64,000 nucleotides of DNA, taken from assembly GCA_040770625.1 (NCBI GenBank), contig JAXGIW010000001.1:186001-250000 (forward strand), written 5' to 3'. Numbering within the stretch: position 1 is the first letter of the stretch; every line of letters starts with the position of its first letter. The position numbers and the translations under genes are program-made. The notes under the pieces are model-generated. The model was not told the DNA's origin. It saw nothing but the letters and a program-made list of their open reading frames with translations, and searched no databases. Below are positions 42,734 to 51,792 of the stretch, piece after piece. This DNA is from 58-81 sp012729145. GTDB lineage: Bacteria; Synergistota; Synergistia; Synergistales; Thermovirgaceae.

Positions 42734-43615
42734 CTAGATCCTCTCCCCCCTTACGGCAATGACTATCCCCGCAAGGATAAGCGCCCCCCCGGCAAGTTTG
42801 GCCGCGGTGAGGGTCTCCCCGAAGAGTATCCAGGCAAGAAATGTTGCCCCGATGGGCTCTCCCAGCAAGGCCACTGCCACAAGACTGGCGCTGAGGTACC
42901 TGAGGGCCCAGTTGTAGCTGCTGTGGCCCATTAGCTGCGACACCAGGGCCATGCCGACAAAGGCCGTCCACGTTCCGGCACTGAATCCCTTAAAAGGCAG
43001 ACCTGTCACAACGATCACAGCCAGAAGTACCAGGGCGGCTGCCCCGTAACAGATGAAGGTGTAGACGGGGAGGCTGACCTTGGCCCTGACAACACGCCCT
43101 GTGAGGAAGTAGAGGGTCGCGAACCAGGCGCCAAGAAGGGCAAGGATATCGCCAAAAAGGGCCTTACCTCCCAGCGCAAAGTCCCCAGCGCTTATCACTA
43201 CCACTCCCGCAAAGCTGAGCAGGATGCCTGCCCATGTCATCGGGCTCACCCTGTCGCCGCTGATAAAGGGGGAGAGGATAGCCGTCCAGACCGGAATGGT
43301 CTGTACTATCACCACGCTGCTGGCGATCGAGGTATAGAAGAGGGACGTGATCCACGTTGAAAAGTGCAGGGCAAGAAAGACCCCGGCAAGGATCACCCGG
43401 AGAAAATCCTTCCTCTGCAGTCCAAAGAGCTCTTCCCTGTGCCGGGAAAGCACAAGTGGGGCCATAACGGCAGCGGCTATCCCTGAACGGTAGAAGGAGA
43501 TCACTATAGGCGAGGCTTCGGCAAAACGCGCAAAGATCGAACCCGTCGATATCCCTATGACCCCAAGAAGCAGTACAAGGACCGGTGTGAATCGTCCCGG
43601 TGAAGATGATGTCAC
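42734..43615 (-). CDS. EamA/DMT family transporter
   Basis: 293 residues with ten hydrophobic helices in two EamA halves: FARFAEASPIVISFYRSGIA and SSVVIVQTIPVWTAILSPF in the first, SQLMGHSSYNWALRYLSASL and LGEPIGATFLAWILFGETLT in the second. Drug/metabolite transporter superfamily; usually an exporter of amino acids or metabolites. GTG start at 43615 behind AAGGGGG. On the same strand as the ZIP gene upstream (30-base gap), perhaps one operon. Confidence 0.9.
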   Translation of the reverse strand: MTSSSPGRFTPVLVLLLGVIGISTGSIFARFAEASPIVISFYRSGIAAAVMAPLVLSRHREELFGLQRKDFLRVILAGVFLALHFSTWITSLFYTSIASSVVIVQTIPVWTAILSPFISGDRVSPMTWAGILLSFAGVVVISAGDFALGGKALFGDILALLGAWFATLYFLTGRVVRAKVSLPVYTFICYGAAALVLLAVIVVTGLPFKGFSAGTWTAFVGMALVSQLMGHSSYNWALRYLSASLVAVALLGEPIGATFLAWILFGETLTAAKLAGGALILAGIVIAVRGERI

Positions 43616-43645
43616 CTGGGAACCCCCTTCTTTGACCTCGGTTGT

Positions 43646-44500
43646 CTACATAAGCAGAAGACTCAGTGCCATTACCGCCATGCCTGTCACCAGGCCGATC
43701 AGGCTGTCGTGACCTTTCCCAAAAGCGCGGCTCGTTGGGAGCAGTTCATCAAGGCTGATATATACCATGATCCCGGCCACCATCGCAAAAAGGGCCCCGG
43801 TAACGGCTGGGGAGAACTCTCCCCCGGTAAACAGACGCAGCGCCCCGTAAGCGATAAGAGCCCCTACCGGTTCAGCCATACCGCTAAGGAGAGAGTAGGC
43901 AAATGCCTTCGATCTTTTTCCCGTGGCGTAGAAGATCGGGACAGAGACGCTGATGCCCTCGGGTATGTTGTGCAGAGCGACCGCCACCGCTATGGCAAAA
44001 CCAAGTTTCGGATCCTGGAGGGCCGCAAGGAAAGTCACAAGCCCTTCAGGAAAGTTGTGGATCCCTATCGCCAGGGCAGTGAAGAGGCCCGTGCGCATGA
44101 GTCCCTTTTCCTGGTCGCTTCCCTTCGGGGGTCGCACTTTTCTGGCTTTCGGGGAGTCTTCGTGAAGGGGGGCCGTCTCTTCCTCGCTCCTCGGTTCGTG
44201 GGGATTTTCCGCAGTCGGAATGAAATAGTCAATAACCCCGATAAGAGCGATCCCGGCAAAAAAAAAGGCCGTGTTGACCCATTCCCCCCTGGAGGCTCCA
44301 AAGGCCTCTTCAAGTGACTCAGAGCCCTTCAGAAGTATCTCCACGAAAGATACATAGAGCATGACACCCGCGGAAAAACCGGTAGAGATGGAAAGGAAAC
44401 GGTAGTTTGTCCTGTCGGCAAAAAAGGCTATGGCACTTCCGACGCCCGTGGCGAGACCCGCAAAGAGGGTCAGTCCGAAGGCAAAAAGCACTTCGTTCAA
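43646..44500 (-). CDS. ZIP family divalent metal transporter (ZupT-like)
   Basis: 284 residues, eight helices. The two metal-binding helices are clear: IGIHNFPEGLVTFLAALQ (helix IV) and VALHNIPEGISVSVPIFY (helix V). A His/Glu/Asp-rich cytoplasmic loop (~110-135) lies between helices III and IV. Imports zinc, iron or manganese. ATG 44500 overlaps the stop of the preceding unknown gene (ATGA), which implies coupled translation. Confidence 0.92.
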   Translation of the reverse strand: MNEVLFAFGLTLFAGLATGVGSAIAFFADRTNYRFLSISTGFSAGVMLYVSFVEILLKGSESLEEAFGASRGEWVNTAFFFAGIALIGVIDYFIPTAENPHEPRSEEETAPLHEDSPKARKVRPPKGSDQEKGLMRTGLFTALAIGIHNFPEGLVTFLAALQDPKLGFAIAVAVALHNIPEGISVSVPIFYATGKRSKAFAYSLLSGMAEPVGALIAYGALRLFTGGEFSPAVTGALFAMVAGIMVYISLDELLPTSRAFGKGHDSLIGLVTGMAVMALSLLLM

Positions 44501-45483
44501 GACCCCGGCCCCCCCCTGGTAACAGGAATGGCCAGATCGTCCACGAACTCGTAGAATGACTCGGCCCTGTTGCCGTAGACCCTGAGGTCCTCAATGCTTA
44601 TGGTCCACGCGTCCGCTGGTTCGGCGGGCTGGATCAGACCTCTTCCCGCCTGACTCAGTCTTGACGCCAGGTCCATTGCCTCTTTCCGGGTCCCGGTGGC
44701 CCAGAACCACCAGGAAAAGGCGCTCTGCTGATGGACATCGATATCAAAACATCCGGGGAGGTAGACATGGCGGTTGACGAGGAGGAACAATGAAAAGGAC
44801 GCCATGTCCAGGGCGGCCTTTTCGAGGTCAAAGCTCTCCGGGTCCCTGACCAGCATCAGAAAGAGGCGGTCCGCATTAAGAAGACCCCAGCGGTCCGTTT
44901 CGAGGCGGCTTCTCCAGTAGTAGGCGTAATCGCACTGGTTGATGCAGAGGATATGGGGTGACCAGTGGACCCTGTTGGCGTCCATAGAATTAACCCTCCG
45001 CTCCAGCTCCTGAAGACTTTCTCCTTCCGCTGAACGCTCCCTGGGAAAGGAGGAGACCAGCTTCGCCACCAGGGGGTGTTCAAAGAAGCGCCATTGAATG
45101 GATCCTTCCGAAATGGAAAAGATCTCAGCGGGCGGGACGCCGGGGAAGTATTCCAGCCTTGGCGATACGATCACTCTCTTGGTGCCCTGGAAGCCCTTGA
45201 AACCCCTTTCGAAGAGCAGCGCCGTCTCGAGTTTAAGTTCCTCCAGCTCAAGGTCACCTGGCTCTCCTCCAGGGAGGGACTCAAGGTAGGATTCGGCGGC
45301 CCATCGGCAGAACACGATCTGCCCTTCCTCACTCAGGCAGAAGCCTCTTCCAAGGCTCTTAAGAAGCCCTTCCCTAGCGAGACTGACAGCTACGGCGGGG
45401 TCCTCGCCAGCCATTCCTATCAGCCGTTCTGTCCAGAATGGTCTTTCTTCATCAAAAAGCAGGAGTACCTTTTCTCTGCTCAA
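44497..45483 (-). CDS. Unknown protein coupled to ZIP transporter, possible N-terminal winged helix
   Basis: About 328 residues of no family I recognise. The N-terminus (SLAREGLLKSLGRGFCLSEE) has the L-x3-GLL-x5-GF-x-LSEEG look of a winged-helix wing, so DNA binding is possible. The rest is soluble, Trp-rich (IQWRFFEHPL, SAFSWWFWATGT) with one hydrophobic stretch (ASFSLFLLVNRHVYLPGCF). The TTG start at 45483 has GGAG at good spacing; a GTG at 45492 is also open but has almost no spacer. It lies 15 bases after the cardiolipin synthase gene and overlaps the ZIP gene by four bases. A metal-responsive regulator is one guess, not shown. Confidence 0.7.
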   Translation of the reverse strand: MSREKVLLLFDEERPFWTERLIGMAGEDPAVAVSLAREGLLKSLGRGFCLSEEGQIVFCRWAAESYLESLPGGEPGDLELEELKLETALLFERGFKGFQGTKRVIVSPRLEYFPGVPPAEIFSISEGSIQWRFFEHPLVAKLVSSFPRERSAEGESLQELERRVNSMDANRVHWSPHILCINQCDYAYYWRSRLETDRWGLLNADRLFLMLVRDPESFDLEKAALDMASFSLFLLVNRHVYLPGCFDIDVHQQSAFSWWFWATGTRKEAMDLASRLSQAGRGLIQPAEPADAWTISIEDLRVYGNRAESFYEFVDDLAIPVTRGGPGS

Positions 45484-45498
45484 GTCCTTCACTCCTTT

Positions 45499-46953
45499 CT
45501 AAAGGAGAGGGCTCATAAGCTTCGCCACACCCTCGACAGCCTTGAAGAGGAAGGGGCGTTCTCCCCACTCCTCCATGAACAGCTCCGTCGATGCCTCGAG
45601 GTATTTCTCCTGCTCCTGGAGTATCCTTGCCACGGAATTCTTCCCGTATATTACACAGTTTATCTCGAAGTTGAGGGCAAAGGACCTGATGTCGAAGTTG
45701 CTGGACCCGAAGAAACAGAGGTCGCCGTCGACGCTCATGGTCTTTGCATGGATGACGCCATCGCCGTAGAGAAATATTCTTACTCCCTTATCCAAGAGGA
45801 TGTCATAGTAGGCCTTGGCCGCCTTGCCCACGAAGAACTGGTCCGACCTCCTGGGGATGATCAGCTTGATGGTCGCCCCGTTGAGGACCGCCACCTCCAG
45901 ACCCTCCATAAGGCTCTCGTCGGGTATCAGGTAGGGCGTGGTTATGACTACCTCCCTGGAGGCGGAGTGCAGGGCCGAGACCACCAGCCGCTGGTAGTTC
46001 TCGGTGCGGTAGGATGGACCGCTGGGCACGGTCTGGAGGATATGCTCTCCGTGATGGCTGAAAAGAATGTCGCCGGCCCGATCATCAAGGAGTTCCATGG
46101 TCTCCACGTACCAGTCTTCCAGAAAGACCCTCTGCAGCTGCAGGGACTCGGGCCCTTCGACCTTCATTGTCAGATCCTTCCATAGAAGCCCCCTGGCCTT
46201 CCCCCCGTAAGAGGGCTCGATCATGTTGTGGGAACCCATGTAACCCGTCCTTCCGTCTATAACAGCGATCTTGCGGTGATTCCTGAGGTCGAAACGGGCC
46301 GAGAGGGGGTTCCTCCTGAACATGCTCAGGGGCAGGGCGCCCACCACATGGACCCCCGCTGCGCGCAAAGAGTCAGCGTCCCTTTTGAGGAATTGCCTTG
46401 ATCCGAGGGAATCTACCAGCAGGCGGCAGGATACGCCCCTTGAGGCTGCCCTTTCAAGTGCGTCGAAGATCGGACCTGTGACCGTGTCTTTGGAGAAGAT
46501 GTAGTAGAGCAGGTTCACGTGATGACGGGCGGTATCGATATCGGAGGCAAGAGACCTGACCATATCGTCGGTAGAGTCGATTATCTCTATCGTGTTGCCC
46601 CTGGTAGGAGGCATGTCTCCCAGCTTCTCGGCCAGGGAAGCCAGGCGCAACAGGCGGAGAAGATCCCCTGGGAGGTCCTTCTCCTCGGGCCTTTCAGCCT
46701 CCCAGGCGGCACAGCATGTGCGGTCCAGATCCTTCAGGATCTTCTCGTGCCTTTCGGCCCTCTGGGCAGGAAGCTTGAAGGACCCGAAGACGAGGTAGAG
46801 CACAAGCCCAGGAATGGGCCAGAAGAAGATGACCAGCAGCCACGCCATGGCCACCGAGGGCGAGTGCCACCGTGGTATCAGCGCAATGGTCGCCAGTCTT
46901 ATGGATACCGATGAGAGGTCGTGGATCAGTATCAGAAGCAGGCTCAGGTCCAT
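45499..46953 (-). CDS. cls: Cardiolipin synthase (phospholipase D family)
   Basis: Two N-terminal helices (LLLILIHDLSSVSIRLATIA, AWLLVIFFWPIPGLVLYLVF; PLDc_N) anchor it in the inner membrane. Two HKD motifs follow: RNHRKIAVIDGRTGYMGSHN (~residue 230) and GVIHAKTMSVDGDLCFFGSS (~412), the full HxKx4D pair. Condenses two phosphatidylglycerol molecules to cardiolipin. 484 residues, the normal size. ATG 46953 has a GGAGGTG box. Upstream on the same strand is an EEP-family gene 22 bases away. Confidence 0.92.
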   Translation of the reverse strand: MDLSLLLILIHDLSSVSIRLATIALIPRWHSPSVAMAWLLVIFFWPIPGLVLYLVFGSFKLPAQRAERHEKILKDLDRTCCAAWEAERPEEKDLPGDLLRLLRLASLAEKLGDMPPTRGNTIEIIDSTDDMVRSLASDIDTARHHVNLLYYIFSKDTVTGPIFDALERAASRGVSCRLLVDSLGSRQFLKRDADSLRAAGVHVVGALPLSMFRRNPLSARFDLRNHRKIAVIDGRTGYMGSHNMIEPSYGGKARGLLWKDLTMKVEGPESLQLQRVFLEDWYVETMELLDDRAGDILFSHHGEHILQTVPSGPSYRTENYQRLVVSALHSASREVVITTPYLIPDESLMEGLEVAVLNGATIKLIIPRRSDQFFVGKAAKAYYDILLDKGVRIFLYGDGVIHAKTMSVDGDLCFFGSSNFDIRSFALNFEINCVIYGKNSVARILQEQEKYLEASTELFMEEWGERPFLFKAVEGVAKLMSPLL

Positions 46954-46975
46954 CTCCGGTCACCTCCGGAAAGCA

Positions 46976-47731
46976 CTACAGGGACAGGGCGAAATCACAG
47001 ACCACCGGAAGGTGGTCCGAGAGACGCACATCCGGCACCTCGATCCTCCTGACATCTATCTCCGGCGAATGCAGTACCAGATCCAGGCCCAGCCTGGGCC
47101 TGCCGCTGGGATAGGTCCGTATGCCAAGGGTATCGGCATTCATAAGACCAGCTTCGATAAGGGGCTCGATCTCGGGACCGCCTCCGAAGGCGTTGAAATC
47201 CCCCGCTATCAGAAGAGGTCTTTTACGCTCCCTGGCCATTGCCGCGAGCTCGAGGATCTGTTGCCGCCTAGCGCCGGAACCCAGCGACAGGTGGACCAGC
47301 TTCAGGTCGAAGTCGTCGAAACCGGTCTCTATCACTGCGTTCTTGATGCCCCTCCTCAGTCTGCGGACCGAGGTCTCCCGGATAGGAAGGGACGTCACCA
47401 CCGCATTTCCCTGGTGGCGGAAAACGGGGACGCATCCGGAGATCCTGGGAATGCAGTACTTGGATGAGAAAACCCAGCTGTGTCCCAGGGTCTCCGCCAG
47501 GTACTCCGGCTGACTTCTTCCTCCGTGCCTGAAGGATCCTCCATCGGTCTCAACCAGTCCGACGATGTCAGGCTCGAGGGAGGCAATGAACCTTGCGATC
47601 GAGGAGGAGCGCTCCCTGGTGGTCTTCAACGTTCCGGCAAAGGGGAAAGGGGCATGGTAGGCCCACCCCGTTCCAGTGCCGTATCGGGTATTGTAGAGAA
47701 CAAGTCTTACGGGACGGTCTTCCAGCCGCAT
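46976..47731 (-). CDS. Endonuclease/exonuclease/phosphatase family protein
   Basis: EEP-fold metal phosphodiesterase: VRLVLYNTRYG at the start, DIVGLVETDGGSF (metal Glu), LIAGDFNAFGGGP (Asp/Asn) and VRLSDHLPVVCDF (catalytic Asp-His). Short at 251 residues and without signal peptide or DNA-repair extras, so it may act on a phospholipid or phosphorylated metabolite; similar genes near cls in other bacteria suggest lipid metabolism (inference). Start ATG 47731 or the adjacent GTG 47734 behind AAGGGGG. Confidence 0.85.
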   Translation of the reverse strand: MRLEDRPVRLVLYNTRYGTGTGWAYHAPFPFAGTLKTTRERSSSIARFIASLEPDIVGLVETDGGSFRHGGRSQPEYLAETLGHSWVFSSKYCIPRISGCVPVFRHQGNAVVTSLPIRETSVRRLRRGIKNAVIETGFDDFDLKLVHLSLGSGARRQQILELAAMARERKRPLLIAGDFNAFGGGPEIEPLIEAGLMNADTLGIRTYPSGRPRLGLDLVLHSPEIDVRRIEVPDVRLSDHLPVVCDFALSL

Positions 47732-47779
47732 CACCCCCCTTCGGAGATTGTAACCTGAATATTGTTATCGATGGACCCT

Positions 47780-48688
47780 TCAGGCCAGCCTTTCAAAACC
47801 TTCACCCAGAACCTCGTGGATGTTGTTGACGCTGATGAAGGCCCTGGGATCGACGGTTTTGATGAAATTGCGGAGCCTGATGAACTTTCTTCTGTTCACT
47901 ATGGTGGTAATGACCTCCTTCGGTTCCCCTGACCATCCTCCCCGCCCCTCGTAGATGGTGGCACCGCTCTCGAGCTCCTCGACTATGAACCGCCTTATCG
48001 CCTCGCTCTGACGGCTTATCACCACCACGTACTTGTTGATCCTGAGTCCTACGATCACGCTGTCCACCAGGAATCCGTTGAGAATGACCCCCAGCATCGC
48101 ATACATACCTGTCCGGATCCCGAAGACCCAACCGGCAGCCAGCACTATGAAGAAGTCGCACAAGAGAACACCCTTGCCGATATCGATGTTCAGGTACTTG
48201 TTTAGGATCTTGGCGGTGATGTCCGTGCCCCCCGTCGAGGCGTTCTGGTTGAAGACAATGGCCATTCCCGTGGCCCCCAGGATGGTTCCGAAGACAAGCT
48301 GGACCATGATGTCCTCCGTCAGTGGTCCAGACACCGGGTAGAACCTCTCCAGCAACCAGACAGCCCCTGAAAGGAAAAGGCTCGAATAGATCGTTTTCGC
48401 CCCGAATCCAAATCCGATGAATATGAACCCTATGACGAAGAGGACCACGTTCATCCCCATCATGAGTACCCCCACCGGGACCCCGGGGAGGAAGCGGTTA
48501 AGGACCATGGCAAGGCCGCTGACGCCTCCGGCGGCAATATTGTTCGGCACTAGGAACCAGGTGATCCCCGCCGCAACAAGCAAGCAGCCGAGGTGGATCA
48601 TCCCCCACTCTTTCAGGACCCCGGGAGACGGACGGAGTTCCGGGACACGTCCAAGTATCCTTTTCAGCCAAAGGGTCATGGTTTGCAT
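47780..48688 (-). CDS. YitT family membrane protein (DUF161 + DUF2179)
   Basis: Five or six N-terminal helices with the family pattern LVPNNIAAGGVSGLAMVLNR and FNQNASTGGTDITAKILNK, then a soluble DUF2179 domain (~215-295; AIRRFIVEEL-x-SGATIYEG, VITTIVNRRKFIRLRNFI, DPRAFISVNNIHEVLGEGF). Function is not established for the family. ATG 48688 with AAGGAAAGGG upstream; a GTG lies one codon before. 302 residues. Confidence 0.92.
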   Translation of the reverse strand: MQTMTLWLKRILGRVPELRPSPGVLKEWGMIHLGCLLVAAGITWFLVPNNIAAGGVSGLAMVLNRFLPGVPVGVLMMGMNVVLFVIGFIFIGFGFGAKTIYSSLFLSGAVWLLERFYPVSGPLTEDIMVQLVFGTILGATGMAIVFNQNASTGGTDITAKILNKYLNIDIGKGVLLCDFFIVLAAGWVFGIRTGMYAMLGVILNGFLVDSVIVGLRINKYVVVISRQSEAIRRFIVEELESGATIYEGRGGWSGEPKEVITTIVNRRKFIRLRNFIKTVDPRAFISVNNIHEVLGEGFERLA

Positions 48689-48746
48689 CACCCTTTCCTT
48701 TTCTGGATCTCACCCTCTTGAGGGGAACAGGTATTGTAACACAGGA

Positions 48747-48772
48747 CGGGGGTCCCCTTCAGGGGACCCCCG
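48747..48772 (-). terminator. GC hairpin after the RocB-like gene
   Basis: CGGGGGTCCCC (48747-48757), loop TTCA, GGGGACCCCCG (48762-48772), a perfect 11-bp stem. The T-run is weak. It lies 24 bases beyond the stop of the M20 gene, at the end of the large minus-strand operon. Confidence 0.65.
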
Positions 48773-48795
48773 CATTCCTTATCCGGCAATGACGA

Positions 48796-50451
48796 TCAGG
48801 AGCGGTACCCTTCGATGATCCTTTCCACCACGAAACGCAGGATATTCGGGAAAACCTCCAACATAAATGGAAGGTGAATGCGTTCGGTGTTCTTGTGTGC
48901 GTCCTTGCCCACAGGTCCCAGGTTCAGTATCGGAATGTCCAGTTCAGCCAGTGCTTCGACAGGGATCCTGTAAGGTCTACCCCACCCTGGCATGTTCCTG
49001 GCGAAGACCTCCATCTCACTGCTGTCACCCTGGAAGCCGCAGTAGCTGAGGTCCGAGACTCCCTCAAAGAAAGGCCTGATATCAAGGGGGAGGCCGAACC
49101 TCCTCTCCATCTCCCCGGCTGTCGCGGAAGCGGCATCGGCAACCACCTTCTCGCCCCGGGTCTCTCCCAGGTTGGACCTGTGGGGGTACCATGGAGGGAG
49201 AAAACCTATGACCGCCATCGGTCCCGGTATCCCGCAGAGTTCCACCATGGACTCGACAAGGAGTGCGGCACGGACCCTCTCGTCGGAACCCTCAGGGGCG
49301 GAACCGACCGTCTCATCCATGAAGCGAGCATACCCGTCGCCCAGGACCTTCTCCGCCATGTCCGAAAGCTCGTCGAAGGAGACCACCGTCGGCTCCCAGT
49401 CGCGGGGTTTCGAGGTGGTGCCACCCATCGCCGCAAAGGAACTGGTGTTCTCCCGGTACTTTTCGATCGAGGCCTCAAGGGCCTCCATGGCGATCCCCCT
49501 CATTTCCGACAGGATCTGACCCGGAAGCCTGGTTGACGTCAGGTAGCTGTAGAAGGCGAAAGCCTTGGTCATGATAGTCGCCGAGTACTCCCTCCGGAGG
49601 TCCATCTGCCTCATGCAGCCGAAGGGTGGGTATGACTTCCCGAAGAGGGAGTCTGCGTACTCGGGGTTCCCGTCGAGCATCAGGTTGATCCTCGAAATGA
49701 CCGGCGCGGCGCAGAACCCCTCGTAATACTCCCCCACGTGGGTTTCCTTGCCAGTGCAGAAGAAAAAGGGGTTTATCTTGCCTATGCTCCCCAGATATAT
49801 GGTCGGCCTGGCATCGTCCCCGGTGGCGAAGGTGGGCTCCAGGTCGATGCAGGCCAGGTACCGGAGACTCTCCTCTTTCTGGAAACGGGCCAGGCAGGAT
49901 GAACCCGAAAGCATACCGCCAGAGTTGTTCTCCTCGTCGGGAACGAAGAGAACAGCCACGTTGGCGTCATATTTACCGGGGTTCTCGGCTGCTTCCATGA
50001 GCAGGTCCATCCCGGCGGCGACACCGCTCTTCATGTCAGCCACCCCCCTCCCGAAGAGCCATTCGCCGGACTCGAGGTCCTTGCGGGCATCCCGGGGGAT
50101 CGCCACCGAGGCTATCCGTTCTGTGTACTCCTCGGGGGAGAAGGCCAAGGGCGCCAGAAAGCCGCACGCCTCGGTTCCCACCACGTCCATGTGTCCCATA
50201 AGGATCACCGTATCGGCCGTTCTCTTCCGGGCCCTTACAATGGCGAAGACCAGGTGTCTTCCAAGGGGGTCACCCTCCAGCGGCAGAAGACGTAGATCGC
50301 CCCGGTTCTCCTGAAAATAGCTCAGATCCTGAAAACTGTCGTGGATGAAACGGGCGATCCTGTTCTCGCTCTCTGCGGAGGGAGAGACGCTCGGAATCCC
50401 GACCAGGTTTAAAAGCAGGCCATACAACTCTCTTTTTGAATGGTCACCCAT
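48796..50451 (-). CDS. RocB-like M20 family hydrolase
   Basis: 551 residues, longer than ArgE/DapE and matching the RocB (arginine utilisation) subgroup. Metal motifs: ILMGHMDVVGTEACGF (His, Asp), GRGVADMKSGVAAGMD (Asp), VLFVPDEENNSGGM (Glu pair). Cytoplasmic. It is last in the predicted operon with the TRAP transporter, opine dehydrogenase and aminotransferase, 43 bases after the latter, so it probably hydrolyses an amide bond in the substrate or product of that pathway. ATG 50451 follows GACAGGAGG. The exact substrate is unknown even for the family. Confidence 0.88.
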   Translation of the reverse strand: MGDHSKRELYGLLLNLVGIPSVSPSAESENRIARFIHDSFQDLSYFQENRGDLRLLPLEGDPLGRHLVFAIVRARKRTADTVILMGHMDVVGTEACGFLAPLAFSPEEYTERIASVAIPRDARKDLESGEWLFGRGVADMKSGVAAGMDLLMEAAENPGKYDANVAVLFVPDEENNSGGMLSGSSCLARFQKEESLRYLACIDLEPTFATGDDARPTIYLGSIGKINPFFFCTGKETHVGEYYEGFCAAPVISRINLMLDGNPEYADSLFGKSYPPFGCMRQMDLRREYSATIMTKAFAFYSYLTSTRLPGQILSEMRGIAMEALEASIEKYRENTSSFAAMGGTTSKPRDWEPTVVSFDELSDMAEKVLGDGYARFMDETVGSAPEGSDERVRAALLVESMVELCGIPGPMAVIGFLPPWYPHRSNLGETRGEKVVADAASATAGEMERRFGLPLDIRPFFEGVSDLSYCGFQGDSSEMEVFARNMPGWGRPYRIPVEALAELDIPILNLGPVGKDAHKNTERIHLPFMLEVFPNILRFVVERIIEGYRS

Positions 50452-50494
50452 ACAGCATCCTCCTGTCGTTCGGGAAAGGACATTCAGGCAAGTA

Positions 50495-51709
50495 TCAAAG
50501 ATCCCGGAATCTCTTCAAAGCCGTGCCGAGGCGACGAGCGCACTCTTCAGCCATGGAAGGGGTGACCTTCGAGAAAGAGAGCCTGACAGTATCCTCCTCA
50601 ACATGTCCTCCCAGGAAAAACTCCTTTCCAGGGATCACCGCTATCTTCTCTTCTCTGATAGCATACAGCGCGAAACTCTTCATGTCTTCGATCCAGGGCA
50701 CCCTACCCCAGAGGAAGAATCCTCCCTTCGGTACGGCCAACTCAAGTCCATGGGGCCCGGCATGTCTCATCAGGGAGGAGACCAGGGCATCCCGGTGTTG
50801 CCGATAGGTCCTTGAAAGACCTTCGAGGTATTCTGTCAGATCGATGCTATTTACGAACTCCCAGAGGCCATAATGCAAAATTTCCGGGAGACAGAGCGTT
50901 CCCATGATCCTGATCTTGAGCATTTTCTCTATTACCGGTTGGGGAGCGACCACCCACCCACATCGAAGGCCGGGTGCAACGATCTTGGAAAAGCTACCGA
51001 GATAGGCTACGTTCTTTTTATCTCCTGCGGCCCTGATATAGGTCCCTTCGGGTCGACCTTCGAAGGAAAGGTTGCGGTAAGGGTCGTCCTCAATTATCAC
51101 GAACCCGTGCCTGAGAGCAAGGTCCAGTACGCTCTGTTTCTTGCTGTCAGGGGTCGAAAAACCAGTTGGATTCTGGTAGGTAGGGATGGTGTAAAAGAAC
51201 TTGACCCGGTTCTCCTTTAAAATCCCTTCCAGAACCCCTATATCGGGACCTTCCTCTGAAAGGGGTACGCTCAGGCATTTTGCCCCGAATTTCCTGAAAA
51301 TCCCAAACGCTTCCGGATAGGATGGCGATTCTACTATCACGGTATCCCCCGGCTCCAGGAGACATTCGCATAACAGGTACAACCCTTCCTGCGACCCGTT
51401 GGTAATGAAAAGACTGTCGCTATTTGCCCATTGTGGAAGAAGACCGTCCCTGGCCATCCAGTCTGCGATCCACTGGCGCAAGGGGGCGATCCCTGTCCGT
51501 GAGTTGCTGTATCCCCAGACAGGCAGCTCCTTTGAAAAAGATATCATTAAACAGTCTCTCAATTCCTCCGCGGGGTAGAGAGCCCCGAAAGGTTCGCCGG
51601 CAGCCAGGGACATGGCGTTCTCTTCCGAGGCGATCTTCATGATCGAAGCGATCGCGGAATCCACAAGCCGGTTCGTAGCAGATCCATTGAACAGTCCTTG
51701 CCATTCCAT
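50495..51709 (-). CDS. PLP-dependent aminotransferase, class I/II (2-aminoadipate/LysN-like)
   Basis: Fold type I enzyme: FITNGSQEGLYLLCECLLEP (cofactor loop), IPTYQNPTGFSTP (substrate Asn), VIIEDDPYRNLSF (Asp-Tyr) and YLGSFSKIVAPGLRCGWVV with the Schiff-base Lys. The segment order is that of MocR-related and LysN-type aminotransferases but without a DNA-binding N-terminus. It could transaminate the amino acid released by the upstream dehydrogenase. A hairpin terminator/attenuator lies between the two genes. 404 residues; ATG 51709 follows AGGAGAG. Confidence 0.9.
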   Translation of the reverse strand: MEWQGLFNGSATNRLVDSAIASIMKIASEENAMSLAAGEPFGALYPAEELRDCLMISFSKELPVWGYSNSRTGIAPLRQWIADWMARDGLLPQWANSDSLFITNGSQEGLYLLCECLLEPGDTVIVESPSYPEAFGIFRKFGAKCLSVPLSEEGPDIGVLEGILKENRVKFFYTIPTYQNPTGFSTPDSKKQSVLDLALRHGFVIIEDDPYRNLSFEGRPEGTYIRAAGDKKNVAYLGSFSKIVAPGLRCGWVVAPQPVIEKMLKIRIMGTLCLPEILHYGLWEFVNSIDLTEYLEGLSRTYRQHRDALVSSLMRHAGPHGLELAVPKGGFFLWGRVPWIEDMKSFALYAIREEKIAVIPGKEFFLGGHVEEDTVRLSFSKVTPSMAEECARRLGTALKRFRDL

Positions 51710-51755
51710 CTCGTTCTTACTCTCCTAACTTGAAAGATCAGACCACGGAAAATTC

Positions 51756-51789
51756 CGAGGGGCTCCTTCATCTTCGAAGAAGCCCCTCG
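51756..51789 (-). terminator. Hairpin with T-run between opine dehydrogenase and aminotransferase genes
   Basis: CGAGGGGCT-C-CTTC (51756-51769) pairs with GAAG-A-AGCCCCTCG (51776-51789) with one mismatch; on the minus strand TTTT follows four bases later. It may cut expression of the two downstream genes rather than stop it fully. Confidence 0.7.
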
Positions 51790-51792
51790 AAG

